From Tenacibaculum sp. M341 (lineage in GTDB: Bacteria; Bacteroidota; Bacteroidia; Flavobacteriales; Flavobacteriaceae): a stretch of DNA of 47,139 nucleotides. Under the pieces are notes generated by a model, which did not search any database, was not told the origin of the DNA, and saw nothing but the letters and a program-made list of their open reading frames with translations. Made by a program: the position numbers and the translations under genes. Where the stretch lies: the NCBI RefSeq assembly GCF_004337695.1, contig NZ_SJXJ01000028.1, forward strand, positions 1 through 47,139. The letters are read 5' to 3'. The stretch's first letter is position 1, and the number at the start of each line of letters is the position of its first letter. Of the stretch, positions 8,330 to 17,222 are shown piece by piece.

Positions 8330-9373
8330 ATGAAATTAAATCTTTATAACATCCTCCTTTTAACCCTTACTTCAAGCTTATTTTCCTGTAGTGAAACAAG
8401 TTATCAGTTTAAGATAAAAACAGATGCTAAAACTACAATTGGTAAAAAAGTTGATGTAGAACTTCAACAAATAAGTGGTAATACTCCCGATAGTATTCAT
8501 TTTTATGTCAATAACAAGCGTGTTGATTTACAAAACAACAAAATAACGCTAAATACATCTGAAATAGGAATTGGTAAACACAGACTTACTGCTCTTGCTT
8601 TTGTTCCTGGAAAAGTAAAAAAAATAAATAATTCTATTGAGGTTTATTCTAACGTAAAACCTTCTCTGTATTCGTACAAAATAGTAAATACTTATCCGCA
8701 CGATACTAAATCTTTTACTCAAGGATTAGAATTCCACAATGGATTCTTATATGAAACTACAGGAAAAAGAGGTAGATCTAAACTAAGAAAGATAGAAACT
8801 GAAACTGGGAAAGTTTTACAGGAATATAAACTTGACGATAAATATTTTGGTGAAGGTATGACGATCGTTGGTAATGATATTTTTTGGTTGACTTGGCAAG
8901 CTAGAAAAGGGTTTATTTTTGACTTGGAAACGTTTGAACTAAAAAAAGAGTTTGAGTACGATAAAAGTAATGAAGGTTGGGGATTGACTCATGATGATAA
9001 AAACTTAATCAAATCTGACGGATCAAATAAGATTTGGTTTTTAGATCCTTCTAACCAACAAGAGATAACAAGTATTCAAGCATATACTGATAAACTTTCT
9101 CTTCAAAAATTAAATGAACTTGAATATTTTAATGGTAAAATTTATGCGAATTACTGGCAAAAACCGTTAATAGCTATTATAGATCCTAATTCTGGAATTG
9201 TTGAAGGTATTATCAACTTAAAAGGATTAGTTACTGAAGTAAGTAAAACTCAAAAATTAGACACTAACGAAGATGTTTTAAATGGTATTGCATTTGATAA
9301 AGAAAACAATCGTTTATTCGTTACAGGAAAAAATTGGAGTAAATTGTTTGAAATTGAATTAATAAAACAATAA
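8330..9373 (+). CDS. Glutaminyl-peptide cyclotransferase, lipoprotein (plant-type)
   Basis: A 347-residue protein. Residues 1-19 are a lipoprotein signal ending SLFSC with lipidation cysteine C20. Residues about 20-110 form a beta-rich extra domain, and the remainder matches the plant/bacterial-type (PF05096) beta-propeller glutaminyl cyclase: FTQGLEFHNGFLYETTGKRG, then LDDKYFGEGMT and LNELEYFNGKIYANYW. This enzyme class converts N-terminal Gln (or Glu) of secreted proteins into pyroglutamate. The lipid anchor implies action in the periplasm or at the outer membrane. The next gene, another lipoprotein, follows after 14 bases. Confidence 0.88.
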   Translation: MKLNLYNILLLTLTSSLFSCSETSYQFKIKTDAKTTIGKKVDVELQQISGNTPDSIHFYVNNKRVDLQNNKITLNTSEIGIGKHRLTALAFVPGKVKKINNSIEVYSNVKPSLYSYKIVNTYPHDTKSFTQGLEFHNGFLYETTGKRGRSKLRKIETETGKVLQEYKLDDKYFGEGMTIVGNDIFWLTWQARKGFIFDLETFELKKEFEYDKSNEGWGLTHDDKNLIKSDGSNKIWFLDPSNQQEITSIQAYTDKLSLQKLNELEYFNGKIYANYWQKPLIAIIDPNSGIVEGIINLKGLVTEVSKTQKLDTNEDVLNGIAFDKENNRLFVTGKNWSKLFEIELIKQ

Positions 9374-9387
9374 CAATTCATAAAATT

Positions 9388-10893
9388 ATGAGGTTTATAC
9401 AAACCATTATTATCGTAGCATTAATAGTAGCTTTTAGTTCTTGTAGAAAAGATTTTACTACAATTGAAAGTTTTGGCAAGTTAGAATTTTCTAAAGACAC
9501 CGTTTTTTTAGATACTATTTTTAGTAATATTGGTTCGGCTACTTATAATTTAAAAGTCTATAATCGAAGTAATAAAGCTATTTCAATTCCTCAAATTCAA
9601 TTAAAAAACGGAGTTACTTCTAATTATCGTTTAAATGTAGATGGAATTGCTGGTCAGAATTTTGAAGACATCGAAATTTTAGCAAACGATAGTATCTATG
9701 TTTTTGTTGAAACCACTATAGATTTTAATGCTGTTACTGACCCTTTATACACTGATCAAATTTTATTTGATAATGGAAGCAAACAACAAGATGTTGACTT
9801 AGTTACACTTGTGAAAGATGCTACTTTTATTTTTCCTGAAAGAGATCCAATGACCATGGAAATTGATCAACTAACATTAGACGGTACACCTACTGCTATT
9901 CAAGGTAGATTTTTAGAAGATAGTGAACTTACTTTTACCAATGAAAAACCTTATGTAATATATGGATATGCAGCTGTTCCTGCAGGAAAAACATTAACTA
10001 TAGAAGCTGGTGCTCAAATTCATTTTCACGACAATTCTGGTCTTATTATTGATAACGGTGCCACTTTAAAAGTTGATGGTACATTAGATGAGAAAGTAAT
10101 TTTTGAAGGTGACAGATTGGAAGACTCTTTTAGTAACGTTTCTGGTCAGTGGGGAACTATTTGGATTAGAGAAGGAAGTGTTGATAACGAAGTAAATTTT
10201 GCTGAAATAAAAAATGCTATTATTGGTATGTTAGTAGATGGACTTTCTCCTACCTCTCCTACCCTTACTTTAAATAATGTTGAAATTTACAATAATGTGA
10301 ATTTTGGTATTTTAGGAAGAACTACAAGTATTAATGGAAATAATGTAGTAATAGGAAGTGCTGGACAAACTTCTTTGGCTGCAACTGGTGGTGGTCGTTA
10401 TAATTTCAATCATGCTACATTTGCCAATTACTGGAATAACAGTTTGCGTACATTACCTAGTGTATTAGTTAACAACTTTATACTTACTGAAAATGATAAA
10501 GGTGAAGATGTTGCTGAAGTTTATAATTTAGAGGTAGCTAATTTTACAAACTGTATTATGCATGGTAATAATAACGTTGAACTTGTTATGGATAAATTAG
10601 ATGCAGGTGGTACTTTCAACTACAATATTTCAAACTCTTTAATTAAGTTTAATGATATTAATGATCGTTTTGCTGAAAACACCGAACTAGATTTTAGTAA
10701 TACAACTCACTACAACAATATTACTCTAAATGGTAATCCTGATTTTAGAGATCCTTTCAAAGAAGATTTTATTATTGGAGTACAAAGTGATGCTATTAAC
10801 AAAGCATTACCTACTGCCATTACAACAGATATTTTAGGAGTTGCTAGAACAAATCCAGATATTGGTGCTTATCAACATATTACGTTCGACTAA
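9388..10893 (+). CDS. Lipoprotein with right-handed beta-helix region
   Basis: A 501-residue predicted lipoprotein with lipobox AFSSC (C19). Residues 30-170 are beta-sandwich-like (FLDTIFSNIGSATYNLKVYNRS). Residues about 190-480 show short repeated turns typical of a parallel beta-helix (GAQIHFHDNSGLIIDNGATLKVDG and later N-rich turns), ending in DIGAYQ, a common end of this family. No enzymatic motif is recognised, and carbohydrate or surface binding is only a guess. It is co-directional with, and 14 bases after, the glutaminyl cyclase gene, a pairing I believe recurs in flavobacteria. A strong terminator at 11021 ends the unit. Confidence 0.75.
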   Translation: MRFIQTIIIVALIVAFSSCRKDFTTIESFGKLEFSKDTVFLDTIFSNIGSATYNLKVYNRSNKAISIPQIQLKNGVTSNYRLNVDGIAGQNFEDIEILANDSIYVFVETTIDFNAVTDPLYTDQILFDNGSKQQDVDLVTLVKDATFIFPERDPMTMEIDQLTLDGTPTAIQGRFLEDSELTFTNEKPYVIYGYAAVPAGKTLTIEAGAQIHFHDNSGLIIDNGATLKVDGTLDEKVIFEGDRLEDSFSNVSGQWGTIWIREGSVDNEVNFAEIKNAIIGMLVDGLSPTSPTLTLNNVEIYNNVNFGILGRTTSINGNNVVIGSAGQTSLAATGGGRYNFNHATFANYWNNSLRTLPSVLVNNFILTENDKGEDVAEVYNLEVANFTNCIMHGNNNVELVMDKLDAGGTFNYNISNSLIKFNDINDRFAENTELDFSNTTHYNNITLNGNPDFRDPFKEDFIIGVQSDAINKALPTAITTDILGVARTNPDIGAYQHITFD

Positions 10894-11020
10894 ATGAAGT
10901 TTTTAATTGATCTATATTGTACTACAACTTATCGAAAAAACATAAAAACAACCTACAATTAAACTAAATTTATAATAGATTTTTTCATTATAATTAATCG
11001 TAGTTAATTTGGTTTGTTTT

Positions 11021-11060
11021 AAAGAACTATTTATCCTCTGAGATGAATAGTTCTTTTTTT
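11021..11060 (+). terminator. Rho-independent terminator
   Basis: A 15-pair stem (11021-11035 with 11042-11056, one wobble) with a 6-base loop is followed by a T run. It ends the cyclase/beta-helix unit. Apart from this hairpin, the 295 bases between 10893 and 11189 are AT-rich with no gene recognised. Confidence 0.85.
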
Positions 11061-11188
11061 AATCAAAAAATAACAAACTATTATGCATATTAAGATTGAT
11101 AGTATTAATTTTTACTTAAAAAATTTGAAAAGTTGTAAAAGATAAAATAAAATCACATTTTTGTTCTCATCAACTATAGCAAGGTTCT

Positions 11189-12160
11189 ATGAAAATTATT
11201 TCTAATTTAAATACAGAAAAAAAGCGTTTTAACTATTTTGGTAAAGGCAGTGAATTTGCAGTGATTTTTTTCAAAAATTTACTATTAACCATTATTACTT
11301 TAGGATTTTATTATCCTTGGGCAAAAGTTGAACGATTGAAATATCATTATCAATCTACTGAATTAGATCAAAACAGATTCACTTTTCATGGAACTGGTAA
11401 AGAGGTTTTTAAAGGATTCATAAAAGTATATGGAATCTTTTTACTTTTATACTTCTTTCTCATATACGGTTTACAATCTGGTGATGGATTGACTACAGGA
11501 ATTTCTCTTGGTGTTTTTTATCTTTTCCTGATATTAATTATGCCTTTTGCTATTCATGGTGCTGCTAGATATAAATCATCTCGAAGTTCATGGAAAGGGA
11601 TTCATTTTAAATATTTAGGTGATCGAATGGAACTGTTTTGGAAGTTTCTTGCAGGATTTTTGATTACTATTTTAACTTTAGGGATATACGGTCCTTGGTT
11701 TGAAGTAGAAATACGTAAGTACTTATTGAGTCATTTACGTTTTGGTAATCTTTCTTTTGACTTTAAAGGAAAAGGAGAAACATTATTTTGGATTAATTTA
11801 AAGTTTGTTTTGCTGTTTTATCTAACTCTAGGAATATATTCTTTTTGGTATTACAAGCAATTAATGAGCTTTTATGTTGATAATACTGAAATTACTCAAA
11901 ATGGAGAAAAAGTAGATTTCAAATTTACTGCACAAGCAGGAGATATCTTTGAGTTAATGATTGTTAACTTTTTACTGATACTTTTTACGTTTGGTATTGC
12001 TGCTCCTTGGGTAAAAGTAAGAACTTTAAACTTTGTCTTCAGGTTTATCGAAATTGAAGAAGGATTAGACACTTCTAGTATTCGTCAGGTTAGTTATGAT
12101 AACTACGATGATGCGTCTGGTGATGATTTCTTAGACTTTTTAGATTTTGACTTACTATAA
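11189..12160 (+). CDS. DUF898 (YjgN-like) membrane protein
   Basis: A 323-residue polytopic protein of the DUF898/YjgN family. Three internal repeats share the pattern [TF]LG[FI]Y.PW.[KE]V (around residues 37-48, 158-170 and a degenerate FGIAAPWVKV near 270), each following a hydrophobic helix. About six membrane segments are visible, and the C-terminus is acidic and aspartate-rich. The function of the family is unknown. It is followed after two bases by an M48 peptidase gene, suggesting a functional pair. Confidence 0.85.
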   Translation: MKIISNLNTEKKRFNYFGKGSEFAVIFFKNLLLTIITLGFYYPWAKVERLKYHYQSTELDQNRFTFHGTGKEVFKGFIKVYGIFLLLYFFLIYGLQSGDGLTTGISLGVFYLFLILIMPFAIHGAARYKSSRSSWKGIHFKYLGDRMELFWKFLAGFLITILTLGIYGPWFEVEIRKYLLSHLRFGNLSFDFKGKGETLFWINLKFVLLFYLTLGIYSFWYYKQLMSFYVDNTEITQNGEKVDFKFTAQAGDIFELMIVNFLLILFTFGIAAPWVKVRTLNFVFRFIEIEEGLDTSSIRQVSYDNYDDASGDDFLDFLDFDLL

Positions 12161-12162
12161 AA

Positions 12163-13272
12163 ATGGCTTTAAAAGCAACGTATTTTGATGGTAAATCTTC
12201 TAAATCTCATGAAGTAATTATTCATCCAAATAGTAATACTTGGAGAATTTCTTTTGTAAATCAAACCATAATTCAATCAGATATTATTTGGAATATTGAT
12301 GAAATTCAGCGTTCAGAAGTTTATACCAAAGGCTTAGTAAGTTTTACATATGGAAAAACATTTCCTTTTCAAAAAATTGAAAGCAAAAATGAAGCCTTTA
12401 TTGATTACATTAACAACAGTGATCACCCTAAATTAAATAGTAAGGTTGATGTATTCTTACACAAATCTGTTAAAAGATCTATTTTAATTTTACTTGCGCT
12501 GATTATTAGTATTAGTGCTGCAATGTATGTTTATGTAATTCCAAATATGGCTGTTAGCTTTGCTAGTAACATGAGTAAAAGTAATGTTATTAGTTTTGGT
12601 AATCATGTATACAATACACTGTCGGCTGATTTAGAAATTGACTCTATACAATCCAATAGATTACAAGAGTTTGTTGATATATTAGAAACTAATGGCGAAT
12701 TTCCAATAAATATCATTGTAGCTGAGAGCAATGAAATGAATGCTTTTGCTATTTCTGGCGGAAAAATTATAATCAACTCTTATCTTTTAAAAAAGATAGA
12801 AAGCGAACATCAATTAGCAGCAGTTATTGGGCACGAAATTTCACATATTGAAAAAAGACATGTATTGAAAAACGTTTCAAAAAGTCTTTCTAGTGCTTTA
12901 TTTTTCTCTATTCTCTTTGGAGATATAAACGGAATCACTACAATTCTAGGTGAAAATGCTCATTTGTTTTCTCAACTATCTTACAGTAGAACACTAGAAA
13001 AAGAAGCTGATGTATTTGGACTTGAGTTTTTAAAACAAAACAAACTAGATTTACATGGTATGCCAGAATTATTTCAGATTTTTGAAAAAGAAACTGAGGT
13101 GAACTTCCCATCATATCTAAGTAGTCATCCAGATTTACATGATCGTATTGAGTACACTAAAGAGATAGCCAACAAACAAAACTCTTTCACAGAAAACACT
13201 TTGTTAAAACAAAAATGGGAAACTATCAAAAATCATTACAAACAAGATTTAAACAACAACTTAAATGAGTAA
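12163..13272 (+). CDS. M48-family membrane metallopeptidase
   Basis: A 369-residue protein. An N-terminal beta-rich domain (about 1-95) precedes a membrane helix (about 105-127), and the peptidase domain carries the zinc motif H224-E-I-S-H228 with the downstream glutamate ligand in EKEADVFGLEFL. The layout resembles the YggG/LoiP and BepA-type M48 enzymes more than HtpX. The active site probably faces the periplasm and could handle misfolded envelope proteins; that role is inferred. It is translationally close to the DUF898 gene (2-base gap), and its last 8 bases overlap the SDR gene. Confidence 0.88.
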   Translation: MALKATYFDGKSSKSHEVIIHPNSNTWRISFVNQTIIQSDIIWNIDEIQRSEVYTKGLVSFTYGKTFPFQKIESKNEAFIDYINNSDHPKLNSKVDVFLHKSVKRSILILLALIISISAAMYVYVIPNMAVSFASNMSKSNVISFGNHVYNTLSADLEIDSIQSNRLQEFVDILETNGEFPINIIVAESNEMNAFAISGGKIIINSYLLKKIESEHQLAAVIGHEISHIEKRHVLKNVSKSLSSALFFSILFGDINGITTILGENAHLFSQLSYSRTLEKEADVFGLEFLKQNKLDLHGMPELFQIFEKETEVNFPSYLSSHPDLHDRIEYTKEIANKQNSFTENTLLKQKWETIKNHYKQDLNNNLNE

Positions 13273-13948
13273 AAACATAGTCATAACCGGTACTAGTAGA
13301 GGAATTGGCTTAGAGTTAGCCCAAATATTTGCTAATTCAGGACATAATGTATTGGCTTTATCAAGAAATACAACTCCTGTAACCAATTTAAATAACAATA
13401 ACATCACAGCATTACCAATAGATTTAGCTAATGAAACTACCATGAATGCTGCTGTTGAATTTATTAATAACTCATGGAAAAATGTAGATATTTTAATCCA
13501 TAATGCTGGCTTTTTAATTAATAAACCTTTTACAGAATTAACTTCAGAAGATTTTTTGAAAGTATATCAAGTAAACGTATTTGGAGTAGCTAGTTTAACA
13601 AGAAAATTAATTCCTAATTTACAACCTAATAGCCACGTAGTAACAATTAGCAGTATGGGCGGAATACAAGGTAGCATGAAATTTCCTGGTTTAGCTGCTT
13701 ATAGTTCAGCAAAAGGTGCTGTTATTACACTTTCTGAATTATTGGCTGAAGAATACAAAGAAGCTCAAATAGCCTTTAATGTTTTAGCTATTGGTGCAGT
13801 ACAAACTGAAATGCTAGAAGAAGCTTTCCCTGGATATCAAGCTCCTTTAAATGCAAAAGAAATGGCTGCATATATTTTTGATTTTGCGCTTACAGGAAAT
13901 AAATTTTACAATGGTAAAGTATTACAAGTTTCAAGCTCTACACCATAA
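13265..13948 (+). CDS. Short-chain dehydrogenase/reductase (SDR)
   Basis: A 227-residue classical SDR. The dinucleotide motif is GTSRGIG (9-15), the NAG motif follows strand 4, the catalytic serine lies in VTISSMGG, and Y146/K150 sit in YSSAKGA. The substrate cannot be told. The start overlaps the end of the M48 gene by 8 bases, so the two are translationally coupled. A 13-base hairpin stem (13972-13984 with 14004-14016) follows. Confidence 0.88.
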   Translation: MSKNIVITGTSRGIGLELAQIFANSGHNVLALSRNTTPVTNLNNNNITALPIDLANETTMNAAVEFINNSWKNVDILIHNAGFLINKPFTELTSEDFLKVYQVNVFGVASLTRKLIPNLQPNSHVVTISSMGGIQGSMKFPGLAAYSSAKGAVITLSELLAEEYKEAQIAFNVLAIGAVQTEMLEEAFPGYQAPLNAKEMAAYIFDFALTGNKFYNGKVLQVSSSTP

Positions 13949-13971
13949 TTTAAGAAATTAAAAATTCATAA

Positions 13972-14016
13972 AACTTGAGGAGTAGTTAAGAAAATAAATT
14001 CTTTACTCCTCAAGTT
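13972..14016 (+). terminator. Probable transcription terminator hairpin
   Basis: A perfect 13-base stem (13972-13984 with 14004-14016) enclosing 19 bases lies 24 bases after the SDR stop. The following tract is only moderately T-rich, so it could also be an RNA-stabilising hairpin. Confidence 0.6.
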
Positions 14017-14094
14017 CTATACTTTTATAAAGATTAACATTTCCTTACCATCTTCTTCTACAATACACTTTTATTTTTATCTCAAAAAAATAAA

Positions 14095-14388
14095 ATGTCT
14101 TTTAAAGCTCTCTGGAAATATTTTTTGGATGTAAACCTTTTCAATATCATTTTTTCATTCACAATCGGTTTTGTGATGGGCTGGTTTTGGGTATTTATAC
14201 TTTTCTCTTCAGTAGGAATTCTAATTGGTTTATTAGGTTATAATTTCATTAAAAAAAATGAATATTACACCTATTACAATCTTGGCTACACTAAACAAAT
14301 GCTCATTAAAAAAGTCTTTTTAATGAACTTAACTATTTCTATTCCTCTATTATTAATTTACTTAATTATTGTGAAATGGATATTCTAG
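14095..14388 (+). CDS. Small membrane protein, partner of the ABC ATPase
   Basis: A 97-residue protein with three hydrophobic segments (about 14-31, 34-52 and 72-95). It is not recognised as a standard permease. Its end overlaps the start of the ABC ATPase by 13 bases, so the two are translationally coupled and it is the likely membrane partner, possibly as an oligomer. Substrate unknown. Confidence 0.72.
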   Translation: MSFKALWKYFLDVNLFNIIFSFTIGFVMGWFWVFILFSSVGILIGLLGYNFIKKNEYYTYYNLGYTKQMLIKKVFLMNLTISIPLLLIYLIIVKWIF

Positions 14389-15047
14389 AAGTTTCAAATT
14401 TGACCAAAACATATGGACGAAAAATAATTTTAAACAACCTTAATTTTTCTTGTAAAACAGGAGAAATTATCGGAGTTTTTGGCAGAAATGGATCAGGAAA
14501 ATCTACTTTTTTAAAAGTTCTTTTTGGCACTCAAAAAGCAACATCTATCAATATAAAAATTAACAAAAAACTTATCGTACAGAAAAACATCATTCCCTCT
14601 CAAAAAATTGGATATTTACCACAAGACTCTTTTTTACCAAAAGATATAAAAGTTAGAGATGTAATTCCGTTATTCTTTGAAAATAGTAACGATCAAGATA
14701 AAATTTTCTACAGCCCAAGAGTCGCAAGCTTCGATGCTAAAAAAGTTGCACATTTATCATTAGGTGAATTAAGATATCTAGAATTACTTCTAATTGGTCA
14801 TTTATCTCACCCCTTTTTATTGTTAGATGAACCTTTTTCAATGATAGAACCTCTTTATAAAGACATTATATCATCATACTTATTAAACCTAAAAAACAAA
14901 AAAGGAATTATTATTACTGATCATTATTACGATGATGTTTTAAAAATAACCGATCAAAACTTTCTTTTAAAAAACGGACAAAAGATAATTATCAATCAAA
15001 AAGAAGATTTAATTAAAAATGGATACTTACCTACTTCTGTAATTTAA
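14376..15047 (+). CDS. ABC transporter ATP-binding protein
   Basis: A 223-residue nucleotide-binding domain. Walker A is GRNGSGKST (36-44), the Q-loop lies in YLPQDSF, the signature is the altered LSLGELR instead of LSGGQ, Walker B is FLLLDEPF, and the H-loop is TDHYY. It resembles small flavobacterial ABC ATPases coupled to tiny membrane proteins. The gene overlaps the small membrane protein gene upstream by 13 bases. Direction of transport and substrate are unknown. Confidence 0.87.
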   Translation: MDILEVSNLTKTYGRKIILNNLNFSCKTGEIIGVFGRNGSGKSTFLKVLFGTQKATSINIKINKKLIVQKNIIPSQKIGYLPQDSFLPKDIKVRDVIPLFFENSNDQDKIFYSPRVASFDAKKVAHLSLGELRYLELLLIGHLSHPFLLLDEPFSMIEPLYKDIISSYLLNLKNKKGIIITDHYYDDVLKITDQNFLLKNGQKIIINQKEDLIKNGYLPTSVI

Positions 15048-15079
15048 TATTTTTAGTATGTTTACCGAAAAGTAAATCG

Positions 15080-15895
15080 TTGCACGAAACACTACAAAAA
15101 TACATTCCTGAAAAATCTATAGAACTGGTTATTTACCTTATCAAGGAGCATAAAATACGTTTAAAAATTGTTAACCAAAGGCAAACTAAACATGGTGATT
15201 TTAGAGCGATGCCCAATGGTGAAACTCAAATTACAGTTAACAATACTTTAAATAAATATCAATTTTTATTAACTTTAATACATGAAATAGCACATCATGT
15301 AACGTATAAAAAATTTGGGCGAGTACAACCTCATGGTAAAGAATGGAAAACTGCATTTCAACATTTAATGCTTCCGTTTTTAAATCCAGAGATTTATCAT
15401 CCGAAAATTTTACCACATTTAGCTAACTATTTAAAAAATCCGAAAGCTAGTACAGATACTGATGTTAATTTAGCATTAGCATTAAAAAATGGTGTTGCAG
15501 AAGAGGGAAAGAATTTTATCTTTGAGATTCCGAATGGTCATATTTTTAGCTTTAAAAACATACTGTACAGAAGAGGAAATAAGAGAAGAACTCGTTATGA
15601 ATGTATTAATTTAACTAACAAACGAGTATATTTATTTAATCAGAATGCAGAAGTAATCCCCGTAAAGATGAATAACAAAGAACTTTCATCTTTAAATTTA
15701 AAAAACGAAAAAACAATAGAAACAGGTAAAAACCTTGTTTCAGAAGTACCATTAGGAGGTATATTTAACTTTAAAGACAATTTATATAAGAGAGGAAATA
15801 AAAGAAGAACACGTTACGAATGTTTAAATTTAACTGATAATCAAACCTATTTATTTAATCAAAATACCCCAATTATTTTGGTAAAAAAACACTAA
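15080..15895 (+). CDS. SprT-like zinc metalloprotease-like protein with duplicated C-terminal module
   Basis: A 271-residue protein with a SprT-like core: the zinc motif H68-E-I-A-H72-H73 with a further histidine in QPHGKEW. The start is TTG at 15080, and no ATG occurs upstream in frame; the family usually begins with a similar xLQKYIPE sequence here. After residue 145 come two copies of a roughly 53-residue basic module (around 150-200 and 220-270) sharing FxFKxxLYxRGNKRRTRYEC and TYLFNQN. Family members I recall have one such module, so the second is a likely lineage duplication. The function (DNA-protein crosslink repair by analogy with SprT/Spartan) is inferred only. It lies 32 bases after the ABC ATPase and 13 before manC. 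Confidence 0.82.
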   Translation: MHETLQKYIPEKSIELVIYLIKEHKIRLKIVNQRQTKHGDFRAMPNGETQITVNNTLNKYQFLLTLIHEIAHHVTYKKFGRVQPHGKEWKTAFQHLMLPFLNPEIYHPKILPHLANYLKNPKASTDTDVNLALALKNGVAEEGKNFIFEIPNGHIFSFKNILYRRGNKRRTRYECINLTNKRVYLFNQNAEVIPVKMNNKELSSLNLKNEKTIETGKNLVSEVPLGGIFNFKDNLYKRGNKRRTRYECLNLTDNQTYLFNQNTPIILVKKH

Positions 15896-15908
15896 CCAAT
15901 TTAAAATC

Positions 15909-16985
15909 ATGAAAAAAAACTATTATGCAATAATTATGGCTGGAGGTGTCGGATCTCGATTCTGGCCAGTAAGTACTCAAAAATTCCCCAAACAATTTCA
16001 TGATATGCTAGGTACTGGGCAATCTTTAATTCAACGTACTTTCGAAAGAATTAATGAGCTTGTTCCTAGTAACAACATTCTAATTGCTACCAATTCAAAT
16101 TATGAAAAATTGGTACTTCAACAATTACCTCAACTTAACAACAAACAATTATTATTAGAGCCAGTAATGCGAAATACAGCGCCTTGTATTTTATATGCTG
16201 CTTTAAAAATATACAGTCAAAATCCTGATGCTGTAATCTTAGTAGCTCCTTCTGATCATTGGATAAAAGATGAAGGTGAGTTTTTAAGAAACATTAAAAC
16301 TTCATTTGAAGCTTGTTCTAAACAAGATATTCTAATGACTTTAGGTATACAACCTGATCATCCTAATACTGGTTATGGATATATTCAGTACGAAAAAGAT
16401 ACTGATGAAATCAAAAAAGTAAAAAACTTTACAGAAAAACCTGATTTAGAAACTGCTGAGAAATTTATTCATAGTGGTGATTATCTTTGGAATGCGGGTA
16501 TTTTTATATGGTCTGTAAAAAGTATACTTGCCGCATTTAAACAACACCTTCCAGAAATGGTAGATGTTTTAGATGACGGAAGTAATGTTTATAATACTGA
16601 TTTTGAAGATGACTTTATAAGAAACAACTACGAAAAATGTGAAAACATTTCTATTGACTTTGCTATCATGGAGCGAGCTAAAAATGTGCACGTTTTACCA
16701 GTTGATTTTGGCTGGAATGATCTTGGTACTTGGGGTTCTTTATATGGAAAACTAAAAAAAGATGAGAACGAAAATGCTGTAGTTGGTGCAAATGTTATTT
16801 TTAGAGATGCCAAAGGAAACATGATTCGTACTCAAAATGGTAAACGAGTAGTTATACAAGGACTCGAAGATTTTATTGTTGTTGAGAAAAAAGATGTTAT
16901 CATGATTTGTCCTAGAAAAGATGATCAAGACATCAAACAAATTATGAAAGATGCTAAAGAGCTTTTCGGAAAAAAATATATTTAA
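15909..16985 (+). CDS. manC: Mannose-1-phosphate guanylyltransferase
   Basis: A 358-residue nucleotidyltransferase with the signature MAGGVGSRFWPVSTQKFPKQF near the N-terminus, then APSDHW, GYGYI, FTEKP and DFGWNDLGTW, all characteristic of GDP-mannose pyrophosphorylase. It forms GDP-mannose from mannose-1-phosphate and GTP for glycans and surface polysaccharides, and it ends without the isomerase domain of the bifunctional enzymes. It lies 13 bases after the SprT-like gene and is probably in the same operon, although the functions look unrelated. Confidence 0.93.
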   Translation: MKKNYYAIIMAGGVGSRFWPVSTQKFPKQFHDMLGTGQSLIQRTFERINELVPSNNILIATNSNYEKLVLQQLPQLNNKQLLLEPVMRNTAPCILYAALKIYSQNPDAVILVAPSDHWIKDEGEFLRNIKTSFEACSKQDILMTLGIQPDHPNTGYGYIQYEKDTDEIKKVKNFTEKPDLETAEKFIHSGDYLWNAGIFIWSVKSILAAFKQHLPEMVDVLDDGSNVYNTDFEDDFIRNNYEKCENISIDFAIMERAKNVHVLPVDFGWNDLGTWGSLYGKLKKDENENAVVGANVIFRDAKGNMIRTQNGKRVVIQGLEDFIVVEKKDVIMICPRKDDQDIKQIMKDAKELFGKKYI

Positions 16986-17222
16986 CACCTGTACTATTTT
17001 GTAGCACAAATAATAAAAAACACCATAATTATTTTCCCTTTAATTTTTTTAACACCTTAAAAAACAACAATCAAACTCAAAAAACCACTTTTTTGCGATA
17101 AATTTAACGCTGATACAATTTTATCACATTTTTGCCGTTTATTTTTGAGATTGATTTTTTCAATCATTGGGGTTACTAAATAAAAACACAGTCTTATACT
17201 TCGGTATATGACTTGGGGAAGA

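Noticed and set aside
17098-17150. Promoter for the OmpA-like gene
   Set aside because: TATTTTTG occurs near 17140, but I found no -33 element at proper spacing, so it was not listed.
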